Below, one piece after another: positions 1-9,055 of a stretch of 64,000 nt of DNA. The position numbers were made by a program, and so were the translations under genes. Positions within the stretch are counted from its first letter, which is position 1. Every line of letters begins with the position of its first letter. The notes beneath the pieces were generated by a model. The model was not told the origin of the DNA and ran no database searches. It was given only the letters and a program-made list of their open reading frames with translations. Source of the DNA: Paenibacillus puerhi (GTDB lineage Bacteria > Bacillota > Bacilli > Paenibacillales > NBRC-103111); NCBI RefSeq assembly GCF_009846885.1, contig NZ_WUWM01000003.1, positions 124,001 through 188,000 on the forward strand. Direction: 5' to 3'.

Positions 1-277
1 GCTCAAATCCCTTTAATTTCATCAATTTTTCCCAATAAAGAACGACTTGTTTCCCAATCCCTGCCCCTCTATATCTCTCATCGATCCATATCATATTCAT
101 AAATGGCGTATTGTCCCAGAAGAAGCCATATCTCATCCAACCTATTTCCTTACCGGATTCCCGAATAATAAATATTTCATTTGCATTAATTTTCGATTGG
201 ATAAGTGCCTTATTTATATGTTTATCTCTTGTTAAAATGAATTCATAATCTGATTCAATCGCAAAATCAATCTTCAA
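1..277 (-). CDS. GNAT family N-acetyltransferase, C-terminus off the window
   Basis: Reading the minus strand from a TTG at 277-275 gives 92 uninterrupted residues that run off the left edge. GGGGGA lies six bases upstream of the TTG and an in-frame stop lies further upstream, so this start is well supported. The acetyl-CoA pyrophosphate-binding motif RGAGIGKQ is at residues 70-77, preceded by the strand MNMIWIDERY, as is typical of GNAT enzymes. The substrate cannot be told. It is the first of three resistance-type genes in tandem on this strand (with 428-883 and 1021-1644) and is AT-rich like them. Confidence 0.75.
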   Translation of the reverse strand, partial: MKIDFAIESDYEFILTRDKHINKALIQSKINANEIFIIRESGKEIGWMRYGFFWDNTPFMNMIWIDERYRGAGIGKQVVLYWEKLMKLKGFE

Positions 278-427
278 TGTTGATCCCCCAATATAATCCT
301 CTTCACTAATATCTTCTTTGCTAAAAATTTGCGCTGACTCCTATAACGCTCTTGAATTCACGACGTCCCACCACCTTAAGTGACCGCAGTGATATCTGAT
401 TGATCGGCCATCTTCGAAAATATTTAC

Positions 428-883
428 TCAGTCTCTTATTAACTGTTCTTCAAAGTTCAAGATGTGACTTACGTTATGTATTCCCTCTACTCTCGAAAAA
501 CCCATGCTTATATATAATTTTTCAGCGATTGGATTTTCAGTATATAAGGTCAATTTCTTGAAATGCTGTTTCGCTTCATCCACTATTGTAAGTAACAATT
601 GTTTCCCAACACCATTACCTCTGCACTTAGATAAAACATAAAAACGTCTTACTCGACCAACATCTATTTGATCGAGGTAGGGATCAATATTCAATCCACA
701 TATTCCAATAACCATATCTTCTTCCCTAGCTACATACAACGATTCCCCAGGCCTGTCAAATCTGTTATTTCCGCTATATTCATCCATGAAAATCTGACCA
801 AATCTATGCCCCTCTGTCTTACTATCCTCAATTAACCTAATAATCTGATTCTGTTTAAGTGAAGTCACTCTTTCAATGATCAT
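428..883 (-). CDS. GNAT family N-acetyltransferase
   Basis: A 151-residue single-domain acetyltransferase that transfers an acetyl group from acetyl-CoA to an unknown amine. The motif RGNGVGKQ, followed by an amphipathic helix and the terminal LYTENPIAEKLYISMGF, is the normal GNAT beta4-alpha3 and beta5 layout. The reading frame stays open to 988, but the ATG at 883 (MIIERVTSL) has GAGGGGG about eight bases upstream. The extension upstream is a GC-rich hairpin region rather than protein, so the short form is preferred. It lies downstream of the TmrB homologue on the same strand. Confidence 0.8.
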   Translation of the reverse strand: MIIERVTSLKQNQIIRLIEDSKTEGHRFGQIFMDEYSGNNRFDRPGESLYVAREEDMVIGICGLNIDPYLDQIDVGRVRRFYVLSKCRGNGVGKQLLLTIVDEAKQHFKKLTLYTENPIAEKLYISMGFSRVEGIHNVSHILNFEEQLIRD

Positions 884-960
884 CGAGTATTCCCCCTCAT
901 TACCTGTTTTTGCTGATCTTTCATCGAACGTTTTTGCATTCATAACGTCGAGAACCTTAA

Positions 961-988
961 GGCCCGAAGGGCCGGGTGGCTCTGCCAC
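961..988 (-). terminator. Double GC hairpin between the tmrB-like gene and the GNAT gene
   Basis: Two adjacent perfect short hairpins: GGCCC-GAA-GGGCC at 961-973 and GTGGC-TCT-GCCAC at 976-988. They are strikingly GC-rich within an AT-rich stretch. On the minus strand they follow the stop of the TmrB homologue at 1021 and precede the GNAT start at 883. This fits a terminator or processing site, but no clear T-run follows. Confidence 0.4.
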
Positions 989-1020
989 TCAGGTTCGCTA
1001 GATGTGTCCGTCTGATTCCA

Positions 1021-1644
1021 TTAGATTCGTATTTGTTTTAATTTTATGATGAATCTATCCATCTTCTTTTTTATGATGCTTCTGTTATCCGGCTTCAACT
1101 CTAGGTTGCTCTCATTTGCAATTTGTGTAATGACTTCTTCAAGTTTTAAGTGATCTGTGTGAATATGTTTATGGAACATTTCCTTAGATAAAGCGGAAAT
1201 ACATCTGTCTATTTGCTTAGCCGGCCATGAGTTTTCATTATCTCCTCTGGATTTCAAGCGCTTTAATAATGTTTCTCGGTTTGCGAGTAAAGTAAAGTGA
1301 TTGACCTCAATTCCATTTGCCCTCAACTTATTGACGATTTCTTTAAAATACTGGGGATTCGTTATCGTCATAGGAACAATAATAATTCCGGAATATTCTT
1401 TACTTATGGTCTGAAGAATTGAAAAGTTAATTTCCCGCCATATTTCATGATCTTGAAAATCGTCCTTCAATATTTGTCTTGGTGCATTTTTTCTAATAAA
1501 GTATCCAACATTCTCAGGATCAAAAACAAACGAATTTGGAATTCTTCTATTCAATTCGTAAGATACTGTTGACTTTCCGGATCCAAATGCACCATTAACC
1601 CAAAGGATCAATTGTTTTCGCCTCTTTTTTGTTTTAAATATCAC
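1021..1644 (-). CDS. tmrB: TmrB-like P-loop ATPase (tunicamycin-resistance family)
   Basis: A 207-residue P-loop protein. Walker A is GAFGSGKST at residues 18-26. FDPENVGYFIR, KDDFQDHEIWR, IIIVPMTITNP and ENSWPAKQIDRC follow in the same order as in Bacillus subtilis TmrB, a membrane-associated ATP-binding protein that confers resistance to the UDP-GlcNAc analogue tunicamycin. The C-terminal basic amphipathic helix (KKKMDRFIIKLKQIRI) matches the membrane-associating tail described for that protein. Family members also occur as general nucleotide-kinase-like proteins, so tunicamycin as the actual substrate is inferred. It is AT-rich and sits between acetyltransferase genes. Confidence 0.85.
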   Translation of the reverse strand: MIFKTKKRRKQLILWVNGAFGSGKSTVSYELNRRIPNSFVFDPENVGYFIRKNAPRQILKDDFQDHEIWREINFSILQTISKEYSGIIIVPMTITNPQYFKEIVNKLRANGIEVNHFTLLANRETLLKRLKSRGDNENSWPAKQIDRCISALSKEMFHKHIHTDHLKLEEVITQIANESNLELKPDNRSIIKKKMDRFIIKLKQIRI

Positions 1645-1744
1645 TGCAATGCCCTATTCCTGAATTCCAGATTTTCAATAACTCCAACTATTATAACACA
1701 ATATGGAAAACTATCAGGTGACTCGCACGTCCAAATACGCAAAA

Positions 1745-1771
1745 ACCTCTAAAACCAAAGGTCTTAGAGGT
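1745..1771 (-). terminator. Rho-independent terminator of the SDR gene
   Basis: ACCTCTAAAACC and GGTCTTAGAGGT pair across an AAA loop with one mismatch. On the minus strand the stem is followed by a run of five T. It lies about 50 bases beyond the stop of the SDR gene that ends at 1820. Confidence 0.75.
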
Positions 1772-1819
1772 CACATCTTTCTCGATCTCCCAATCTATAC
1801 TACTTCTAGAAGGAATGCT

Positions 1820-2662
1820 TCACTTGATCATGCGTCCAACAAAACGTTCATACCATGCCCACGGCACGACCGCCCTGGTGAACAGTGCGAGAGATGAGCC
1901 CTTCCCCAGCGGATAGCGGAAACGAGGTTTCCTGAGGCCTACAATTTGGACGATTCGATCGGCGACCTCTTGGGGATCAGGCGCATTTTCTGCCGACTTT
2001 CTGGTAATACGAAGCGTCCGTTCTAGCAGGGAGCGGTAAGCGGAAGCTTCCGGCGCGTGTATGGTATCGAACCCTTTCTGCCAGATAGCCGTCCGGTAAG
2101 CCCCAGGCTCCAAAAGTACGACATGGACGCCGAACGGCTTCATCTCCAGACGAAGCGACTCACTGAAGCCCTCCACCGCGAATTTGGATACGGCATAGGC
2201 CCCATAGCCCGGAAAAGCAAATCTGCCGCTCATGCTGCCGATGTTGATGATACACCCGCCGCCGCGCTCGCGCATCATCGGGAGCACCGCCTTGGTGACG
2301 GCCATCAGACCGAATACATTTGTCTCCAGCTGTCTGCGGAACGCCTCCATCGGAACGTCCTCGATAAAACCTCCGACTGCGAATCCGGCATTGTTCACCA
2401 GTACATCAATCCGTCCGTATCGGCTTCGAACATCACCGATCACAGCTTCGATAGCTGCCGGTTCCGTAACATCGAGCACAGCCGTTTCGATACGACCCTC
2501 CACGCCATCGCGCCGGGCGCGCTCCATCAGAGGCTCTGATGAGGCCGGATTCCTCAGCGTAGCCATAACCCGAAACCCTTTATGCGCCAAGGCTACTGAG
2601 GTCAACAGCCCGAACCCGCTGGAGGCTCCGGTTACAAGCGCCACTTTCTGTTCCCTGCTCAC
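1820..2662 (-). CDS. Short-chain dehydrogenase/reductase
   Basis: A 280-residue classical SDR that should oxidise or reduce an alcohol/carbonyl substrate with NAD(P). The Rossmann motif TGASSGFG is at residues 11-18, NNAG at 90-93, and the catalytic set is Ser143, Tyr156 and Lys160 (YAVSK). The start is a GTG at 2662 with AGGAGGAG upstream. The C-terminal extension of about 100 residues after the active site forms the substrate lid, so the sequence gives no substrate. It is GC-rich, unlike the AT-rich resistance genes to its left, and has its own terminator. Confidence 0.85.
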   Translation of the reverse strand: MSREQKVALVTGASSGFGLLTSVALAHKGFRVMATLRNPASSEPLMERARRDGVEGRIETAVLDVTEPAAIEAVIGDVRSRYGRIDVLVNNAGFAVGGFIEDVPMEAFRRQLETNVFGLMAVTKAVLPMMRERGGGCIINIGSMSGRFAFPGYGAYAVSKFAVEGFSESLRLEMKPFGVHVVLLEPGAYRTAIWQKGFDTIHAPEASAYRSLLERTLRITRKSAENAPDPQEVADRIVQIVGLRKPRFRYPLGKGSSLALFTRAVVPWAWYERFVGRMIK

Positions 2663-3120
2663 ACAACGCTCCTCCTCTTCGTGTTGGCATTCTTCTTCCC
2701 AGTATGCTGGAAAAACGGCTCAACGTAAAGCCTCGTCCTTTCCGATCGCTGGACTGGACAAATAATCGTCATATATTTGCGAGCACTTTAGGAAAACCTA
2801 TGTACAGATAGGCGTGAACACGGTATGATTTACTAATGCCAACTGAAGGCCTACTGCCCGGACCTGTGCATTTGTCGGTTGCTTGTCATCATTCGTTGCG
2901 CTTATTTTACCGCTTGTGCGGCATTCGATACTCCCTATACCCGAGGTAAACTCCTGCCGCGGCCAACCCCCCACTTGCTTTGCAAGCGGGTGATTGGTGG
3001 CGGCTAATGCGCGTGTACGGCGGCCTTCGCCTGGAGAACACGAAAGCCAGCCACAAAGCCCTTCTGCATGAATGATCAAGAAGCGGTTACTATAGAGAGC
3101 ATACAAGGGAGGTGCGAGTA
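2663..3120. other. 458-base intergenic stretch with a structured segment
   Basis: No convincing gene. A minus-strand open frame at 2798-3106 has no ribosome site and no recognisable protein character. At 2971-2990, CCACTTGC and GCAAGCGG pair around a TTT loop with one mismatch, and outer CCAA/TTGG segments can extend the stem. This lies 130-150 bases upstream of the YdjO-like gene and could be part of its leader. The left end holds the promoter of the divergent SDR gene. Confidence 0.4.
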
Positions 3121-3339
3121 ATGAACTTGGAGAAGCAGGAAGCTCCCAAGCCGGAATTGAAACCTACTGTGATTTGGAAATGTAAAGATGCTGCATGCAA
3201 GGCATGGGTCCGCGAAGAGTTTTGCCCGACTCCGTATCCCGAGTGTCCGCTATGCAAGGGACCTACGATTCGAAGCTACAAGCATCTGGCCGCGGTATCC
3301 CTGGCGAAAAAGCCTCGTAAGGCTAAGAAAACGACCTAA
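3121..3339 (+). CDS. ydjO: YdjO-like cold-inducible zinc-ribbon protein
   Basis: A 72-residue protein with the arrangement WKC-x4-C-x-AW followed by C-x7-CPLC (residues 20-45). That is a four-cysteine zinc ribbon as in the Bacillus YdjO family, whose founding member is cold-inducible. The C-terminus is Lys/Arg-rich (AKKPRKAKKTT), suggesting nucleic-acid contact. The ATG at 3121 is chosen over the in-frame GTG at 3112 because AAGGGAGG at 3105-3112 would overlap the GTG. The biochemical role of the family is unknown. Confidence 0.8.
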   Translation: MNLEKQEAPKPELKPTVIWKCKDAACKAWVREEFCPTPYPECPLCKGPTIRSYKHLAAVSLAKKPRKAKKTT

Positions 3340-3513
3340 TTCTGCATACAGGAGGCTATCTTATTCCATTACCGGAATAAGGTAACTCCTTTCCCTCCCT
3401 GTCCCACGCCCCCTAGCTCCTATTTGCATATTTCCCGCTATGCTAAGGTCCTTATTGTCTGCTATAATGTTCGGAGTTTGCATGCTCAGATGAGGATCAG
3501 GAAGGAAGGCATT

Positions 3514-4872
3514 ATGCAACAAACCTACACATACTCACAAAAAATCAGGCAGCTGCTCTCCATTTTACTGCCCGTGCTCGTCACTCAGCTCACCATGTTC
3601 GCCATGAGCTTTTTCGATATTTTCATGTCCGGACATTATAGCTCCGTCGATTTGGCAGGCGTCGCTATAGGCACTAGCCTATGGATTCCCGTACAAACCG
3701 GCTTAGGCGGCATATTATTTGCCGTTACCCCTATGATCGCGCAGCATCTCGGGGCGAAAAAGGAGAACCGAGTCTCCTTTCAGGTCGTGCAGGCTTTATT
3801 TTTAGCTACTACTATTTCAATCGTCGTCATTGCCGTCGGAGCTCTGGCGGTGAACCCCGTCCTCAATCTGATGAATCTGGAGCCCGCGGTGCACTCCATC
3901 GCTTTGCGCTATCTGGGGGTCATGGCCTTTGGCGTGCCGGCCTTCTTTTTGTATACCGTGCTTCGCTGCTTCTTCGACGGGTTGGGGCAGACGCGGATCA
4001 GCATGATGATCTCCCTGCTCTCGCTTCCTGTTAATGGACTTCTAAATTATGTATTTATCTATGGAAAATTCGGCGCTCCAGAGCTTGGCGGAGTCGGTAC
4101 CGGAGTAGCCACAGCCGCGACCTATTGGCTGATGCTCGCTATTGCTGTAGGATTCACCGTAGCACATAAGCCGTTTTCCGTCTTCGGCATCCTGAGCCGC
4201 GTGTACCCGGTATCGTTCCCGGCCTGGAAGGAGCTGCTGGGCATCGGGATTCCGATCGGCTTCGCTATCTTCTTCGAAACCAGTATTTTCTCGGCCGTTA
4301 CGATGCTGATGAGCCAGTTCAATACGATTACGATCGCTGCTCATCAGGCGGCCATTAATTTCGCTTCCTTTCTCTATATGGTCCCTTTGAGTATTTCGAT
4401 GGGGTTGACTATTGTAGTAGGCTTCGAGGTAGGGGCCGGCCGATTCAAGGATGCCCGGCTGTATGGGTTCCTCGGTATCGGGCTGGCCATCGCTATGGCG
4501 GCCCTGTGTACCGTTGCACTGCTCTTGTTCGACAAGCAGATTGCCGGACTATATACCCGGGAGACCGCCGTGCTGGAGCTGACCCGGCATTTTCTCGCTT
4601 ATGCGATATTCTTCCAGCTGGCAGACGCCATCGCCGCACCGATCCAGGGCGTGCTTCGCGGCTACAAGGACGTAAACGTCACTTTCTTTATCGCGCTGCT
4701 GTCCTATTGGGTCATCGGCCTGCCGCTTGGCTACGCGCTTGCCCGATTTACCACCCTCGGTCCATTCGGCTTCTGGGTTGGCTTGATCATAGGGCTGGCC
4801 GCTGGAGCCATCGGGCTGTATGCAAGACTTTCCCATATCCAGAGACGACTGGCGAAAACCGTTTTCGCTTAA
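3514..4872 (+). CDS. MATE family multidrug efflux transporter
   Basis: A 452-residue integral membrane protein with about twelve hydrophobic helices in two pseudo-symmetrical halves, the normal size and plan of MATE exporters, which expel cationic drugs against Na+ or H+. The first half has FFDIFMSGHYSSVDLAGVA and the second has the equivalent AAHQAAINFASFLYMVPL, both MATE signatures. The ATG at 3514 has AGGAAGGAAGG upstream. The frame is open back to 3424, but that part is basic and lacks a ribosome site. Nothing nearby suggests a specific drug. Confidence 0.9.
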   Translation: MQQTYTYSQKIRQLLSILLPVLVTQLTMFAMSFFDIFMSGHYSSVDLAGVAIGTSLWIPVQTGLGGILFAVTPMIAQHLGAKKENRVSFQVVQALFLATTISIVVIAVGALAVNPVLNLMNLEPAVHSIALRYLGVMAFGVPAFFLYTVLRCFFDGLGQTRISMMISLLSLPVNGLLNYVFIYGKFGAPELGGVGTGVATAATYWLMLAIAVGFTVAHKPFSVFGILSRVYPVSFPAWKELLGIGIPIGFAIFFETSIFSAVTMLMSQFNTITIAAHQAAINFASFLYMVPLSISMGLTIVVGFEVGAGRFKDARLYGFLGIGLAIAMAALCTVALLLFDKQIAGLYTRETAVLELTRHFLAYAIFFQLADAIAAPIQGVLRGYKDVNVTFFIALLSYWVIGLPLGYALARFTTLGPFGFWVGLIIGLAAGAIGLYARLSHIQRRLAKTVFA

Positions 4873-4933
4873 CAGAATATCTATTCCTCGCTCGATGCTG
4901 CCGAGTCTGCCGACCTGCACAGAAACAAATAAA

Positions 4934-4963
4934 ACCGCTGTCCCAACTAACCGGGACAGCGGT
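4934..4963 (-). terminator. Terminator between convergent MATE and aminopeptidase genes
   Basis: A perfect 11-bp stem (ACCGCTGTCCC / GGGACAGCGGT) with an 8-base loop. The T-rich tail is on the minus strand (TTTTATTTGTTT), so it mainly ends the aminopeptidase transcript, about 150 bases after its stop. It may also stop readthrough from the MATE gene. Confidence 0.8.
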
Positions 4964-5112
4964 TGTTCGCGTTACGGATTGATGAAGCTCAGCGATTTCA
5001 AGAGTCGGTGGATCATCGCGGCGCATTGACCGCGGTCCGCCGGCAGGCCAGTTGAATAGCTTTCCATAGCTATAACCAGACTTCTATACCAGTGACCGGG
5101 CCCCTTGTTCCA

Positions 5113-6354
5113 CTATTTCACATCCAAAGCCCAATTCCCCCGCCGAAACACCGGCTCCCACGTGCCGTCCGGCAGCTCTCCATCGATGTCGAGCTCGGCG
5201 GATCCGACCATAAAATCGACATGCGTCAGGCTGACGTTCGCGCCGCGCTTCAGCAGCTCCTCTTGCGTCAGGGACGTCCCATTTTCGATCGTAAACGGAT
5301 AGGCGCTGCCCAGAGCAAAATGACAGGAGGCATTTTCATCAATCCCCGTATTATAAAAAACGCGATTCAGATTGGAAATCGGTGAATCATGGGGGACGAG
5401 CGCAATTTCACCCAAATACCGGGCTCCTTCGTCCGTGTCCAGCAGATCGCGAAGATATTCGGCACCGGCTGCCGCCGTAAAATCGACCACTCGGCCTTCC
5501 TGGAAGGTCAGGCTGAACCCCTTGACGAGTCTACCGTTCAGATTGAGCGGCTTCGTGCTGGCAACCGTGCCGTTAACGCCGGTCCGTTTCGGCATGGAGT
5601 ACACTTCCTCGGTAGGCATGTTCGCGACGAAATAAATGCCTTGATCGTCGGTAGTTCCTCCGCCATGCCAGATATGGCCCTCGGGAAGCTCCACGATCAG
5701 ATCCGTACCGGGCGCCTTGTAATGAAACCGGCGGAACTTCTTCTCGTTCAGCACGCCCTTTACTTGGATCAGCGTCTGGATATGCTCCTGCCAAGCGGCG
5801 ATCGGATCGTCTCTATCCGCACGCGTCATGGTGAAGATCGTTTCCCACATGGCGCTCACCCGCTCTTCTTCCGGCAGATCGGCGAAAACCTTGTTCGCCC
5901 AGGCCCGGGTCGGAGCCTTGACCAGGCACCAGCAGAACTTCTTGTTGCGCACATAGCCCTGGAATTTTTTCCGGGCCAAGGCAGCCGCTTTCGTCGCTCT
6001 CGTCACCTTCTGCGGGTCAATCCCTTGGTACAGCTCCGGATCAGGCACCTTAATATTAAGCAGCGCCCCTCCTCCTTCAGCCAGCTGCTCCATCATCGAA
6101 GCCGTCCAGGCCGGGTAATAGTCGAAGGATTCATCCGGTGCGTACTTGAACCGCGCTTTCGTCACTTCCTCGTCATCCCACTGCACCTGAACGTACCTGG
6201 CCCCCGCTTCGTAAGCCTTCCTGACGACCTTCCGGGTGAATTCGGCCGCTTCCAGCGGAGACTCGACGAACAGCACCTGCCCGGGCTGAACATTCACCCC
6301 GATACGAACGACCAGCTCTGCGTATTTATCCAACCTTTGGTCAAATAGATCCAT
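5113..6354 (-). CDS. ampS: M29 family metallo-aminopeptidase (AmpS type)
   Basis: A 413-residue cytoplasmic exopeptidase that removes N-terminal residues from peptides with a two-metal centre. All family ligands are visible at the expected positions: Glu250 (NMPTEEV), Glu316 (LGEIALV), His345 (SCHFALG), Tyr352, His378 and Asp380 (THVDFMVG). The length equals that of aminopeptidases T and S. The ATG at 6354 follows GAGGAAAGAGGGGAAG. It is monocistronic between a hairpin at 6491-6517 and a terminator at 4934-4963. Confidence 0.92.
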   Translation of the reverse strand: MDLFDQRLDKYAELVVRIGVNVQPGQVLFVESPLEAAEFTRKVVRKAYEAGARYVQVQWDDEEVTKARFKYAPDESFDYYPAWTASMMEQLAEGGGALLNIKVPDPELYQGIDPQKVTRATKAAALARKKFQGYVRNKKFCWCLVKAPTRAWANKVFADLPEEERVSAMWETIFTMTRADRDDPIAAWQEHIQTLIQVKGVLNEKKFRRFHYKAPGTDLIVELPEGHIWHGGGTTDDQGIYFVANMPTEEVYSMPKRTGVNGTVASTKPLNLNGRLVKGFSLTFQEGRVVDFTAAAGAEYLRDLLDTDEGARYLGEIALVPHDSPISNLNRVFYNTGIDENASCHFALGSAYPFTIENGTSLTQEELLKRGANVSLTHVDFMVGSAELDIDGELPDGTWEPVFRRGNWALDVK

Positions 6355-6490
6355 GTGAACTTCCCCTCTTTCCTCGACTTATGTAGAGATAAGCCCGATA
6401 GCTTTATTATAAACCTGCTATATCTTCTAGTCCAAGCATTCGGCTTGCACGCCGTCAACGTTGCCCCGCCTTCCCGGCAAAATGAACATA

Positions 6491-6517
6491 GGACCTGACC
6501 CCGTTCAGGCCAGATCC
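6491..6517 (-). terminator. Hairpin ending the fad operon
   Basis: GGACCTGACC and GGCCAGATCC pair fully on the minus-strand RNA if G-U pairs are allowed. A moderately U-rich tail follows. It lies about 100 bases past the thioesterase stop at 6616 and before the aminopeptidase start, so it probably ends the fatty-acid operon. Confidence 0.5.
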
Positions 6518-6615
6518 TTATTCCGGGTTATCCGAAAAGAAGAAAGCAGACGATCCTCCTTCCCCACCCCTTATTCCCTGATTCTGGGCAAAAATCTGTA
6601 AGGGACTATGAGCGA

Positions 6616-7095
6616 TCAGTCGTCGTTTTCCGCACTTGCGCCTGCACTTGCGCCTGCACCCGCGCCCGTTTCCCTTGCCGGCTTATGCTCAAGCACTCGA
6701 AATGTCCCCGTGCCAAATGTACACAAGGCCCCTTTGTCGTCATACACATGACCCTGAGCGGTGATCAGCTTGCGCGAGCTGTGTACGATCTCGGCCGTCA
6801 CCTTAAGCGCCCCCTGCTCGACAGGCGCTACATAATGCAGATGCAGATTCGTCGTTACGACCGTGTCTTGCGGTCTGGCGGCCATCGCGACAAGGCCCAT
6901 CGCCGAATCAAGCAGCGTCGCGCTCACTCCTCCATGCAGGATGCCGAGCGTATTCAGGTGATGGGGCTGAACCTCCAGCGCAACCTCGACACGCTCCGCG
7001 GATAGCGTCCGCAGCTCCGCTCCGATATGCGTCCAGAAGGTGCCAACAGCCGATTGCTCCATTCCCGCCAGAGAGACCGGTACTTCATTCTCCAT
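6616..7095 (-). CDS. PaaI/YbgC-type hotdog thioesterase
   Basis: A 159-residue single hotdog-fold protein that should hydrolyse acyl-CoA thioesters. The signature LGILHGGVSATLLDSAMGLVA (about residues 50-70) contains the HGG and the catalytic acidic residue of PaaI-type enzymes. The C-terminal tail GAGAGASAGASAENDD is a short low-complexity repeat outside the fold. ATG with GGAGG seven bases upstream. It is the last gene of the beta-oxidation operon, so it may release CoA from stalled acyl-CoA intermediates; this role is inferred. Confidence 0.85.
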   Translation of the reverse strand: MENEVPVSLAGMEQSAVGTFWTHIGAELRTLSAERVEVALEVQPHHLNTLGILHGGVSATLLDSAMGLVAMAARPQDTVVTTNLHLHYVAPVEQGALKVTAEIVHSSRKLITAQGHVYDDKGALCTFGTGTFRVLEHKPARETGAGAGASAGASAENDD

Positions 7096-7215
7096 CCTTC
7101 ATCCTCCAATGCCGCCGGGCAAGCCTACTCCTGTCCGATCATAACCGTGCCGCTCCGCTACAAGACTGGTCCTGGTTCGAAGCGTCCGCTGTTGAATCAG
7201 CTCTTCGGCTAAGCC

Positions 7216-8892
7216 TCAAATCCTCCGCTGCTCCGCTTCCTCCTCGGCCAGCTTGCGGCGCAGCACCTTGCCCACGATCGTCTTGGGCAGACTGTCGCGG
7301 AATTCATAGATGCGCGGCACCTTGTACGCAGCCAGCCGTTCCTTGCACCAGGCCTTGAGCGCCTCGGCATCGCCTGAAGCGCCGGGCCGCAGGACGATGT
7401 ATGCCTTGACCGTTTCGCCCCGGTACGGATCGACGGCCCCGGCCACGACAGCCTCCGCGATATCCGGGTGCTCGAACAGCACCTCCTCGACCTCCCGCGG
7501 ATAAATATTGTAGCCGCCGGCGATGATCAGGTCCTTGCGCCGGTCCAGGATATAAAAATAACCGTCCTCATCCATTGTCGCCAAATCTCCGGTATATAAC
7601 CACCCGTCCTTCAATACCGCCGCCGTCTCCACCGGGTTATTCCAATACCCCTTCATCACCTGAGGCCCCCGGATAATCAGTTCGCCAATCTCGCGGGCCG
7701 GCAGCTCTTCTCCCGTATCGGGGTTCACCACGCGGCTCTCCGTGTCCGGTAGCGGGATGCCGATGGAGCCAGGCTTGCGCTTCTCCCAAATATTATTGGC
7801 GTGCGTCACGGGGGAGGCCTCGGTCAACCCATAACCTTCGATCAGCTTGCCGCCCGTCATCCGTTCGAATTCCACCTGCACCTCATGAGGCAGCGAAGCC
7901 GCCCCGCTGATACAGAATTTGATCGATGACAGGTCATACCACTGCACATCGGGATGATGGATCAAGGAGATATACATCGTCGGTGCGCCCGGGAAAATAG
8001 TCGGCCTCAGCCGATGAATCGCCTTCAACACTTGATTGACCTCGAAGCGCGGGAGCAGAATGAGCGTTCCGCCCAGATACATCGACTGATTCATCAGCAC
8101 CGTCATGCCGAACACATGAAAGAAAGGCAGGCCGGCCAAATACTTCTCCTCGGCAGGTGCAGACCGGTAAGCCCACAGTCTGCTCTGAATCGTATTGGCG
8201 GTCAGGTTGTAATGCGTCAGCATGACCCCTTTGGCCGTGCCCGTCGTTCCTCCCGTATATTGGATCAGAGCCAGATCCCGCTCAGCCTCGACCTGGCTGG
8301 ACACCGGCTCCGAAGGCGATTCCCGCAGCAGCTTAAGCAAAGAAAGGACAGTGGAGCTATAAGCGACATCCCGCTTCTGGCCATCCCTCTTCGCCTTGAG
8401 CGGGTACAGCCATTTTTGGGGAAACGGCAAATAATCCTGAATGGAGGTTACGAGCACGTGCCGGACGACGGTCAGCGGAACGACCTTCATCACCCGTTCG
8501 AATAACAGATCAAGCGTAACCAATATTCGGGAACCGGAATCCTGCAGCTGATGCTCCAATTCTCGGGGCATATAGAGCGGATTGGTCATGACGACGATGC
8601 CTCCGGCAAGCAGGGAGCCGTAATAAGCGATGACCGCCTGCGGACAGTTGGGCAGCATGACCGCGATCCGCTCTCCGGGCCGTACGCCGAGACGCTGCAA
8701 GGCATGCGCGAACCGATAAGCGCTATCCAGCAGCTCGCGGTAAGCTACCTTGCGTCCGAGGAAATGCAAGGCGGTACGCTCCGGATATAAGGCGGCGGCC
8801 TGCACCAGAAAGTCGGCCACATTTTGCCTCGGATAGTCGTAAGTCTCCGGTACTTCAGCGGGATAATGTCTTAACCATGGCTTGCTGGACAT
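7216..8892 (-). CDS. lcfA: Long-chain fatty acid--CoA ligase
   Basis: A 558-residue adenylate-forming enzyme that activates fatty acids to acyl-CoA with ATP. The AMP-binding P-loop is YTGGTTGTAKGVMLTHYN, followed by GYGLTEASPV, YTGDLATMDEDGYFYILDRRKDLI and the terminal catalytic lysine in PKTIVGKVLRRKL. The ATG at 8892 has AAGGGG eight bases upstream; the GTG nine bases earlier would sit on the ribosome site. It supplies the substrate for the acyl-CoA dehydrogenase encoded just upstream in the operon. Confidence 0.93.
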   Translation of the reverse strand: MSSKPWLRHYPAEVPETYDYPRQNVADFLVQAAALYPERTALHFLGRKVAYRELLDSAYRFAHALQRLGVRPGERIAVMLPNCPQAVIAYYGSLLAGGIVVMTNPLYMPRELEHQLQDSGSRILVTLDLLFERVMKVVPLTVVRHVLVTSIQDYLPFPQKWLYPLKAKRDGQKRDVAYSSTVLSLLKLLRESPSEPVSSQVEAERDLALIQYTGGTTGTAKGVMLTHYNLTANTIQSRLWAYRSAPAEEKYLAGLPFFHVFGMTVLMNQSMYLGGTLILLPRFEVNQVLKAIHRLRPTIFPGAPTMYISLIHHPDVQWYDLSSIKFCISGAASLPHEVQVEFERMTGGKLIEGYGLTEASPVTHANNIWEKRKPGSIGIPLPDTESRVVNPDTGEELPAREIGELIIRGPQVMKGYWNNPVETAAVLKDGWLYTGDLATMDEDGYFYILDRRKDLIIAGGYNIYPREVEEVLFEHPDIAEAVVAGAVDPYRGETVKAYIVLRPGASGDAEALKAWCKERLAAYKVPRIYEFRDSLPKTIVGKVLRRKLAEEEAEQRRI

Positions 8893-9055
8893 GTCGACCA
8901 CCCCTTGCCTGATGTCTGGTACCCGTTGATGCCCTTCTTATATAAGTTGAACGAAAGAATCGTATTCATGGCAGTGGACCGTGCGTGAACAACATACTCC
9001 GCCCCTTGACCGGCAAGGCGAACGAGAAGTCCATGCGCTTAGATCCTCAGGCGTC

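Noticed and set aside
47-235. Plus-strand open frame of 62 codons at the left edge
   Set aside because: It lies antisense within the GNAT gene at 1-277, which has a clear motif and ribosome site.
2798-3106. Minus-strand open frame of 102 codons
   Set aside because: No ribosome site, no domain character and odd composition; it covers a structured intergenic region.
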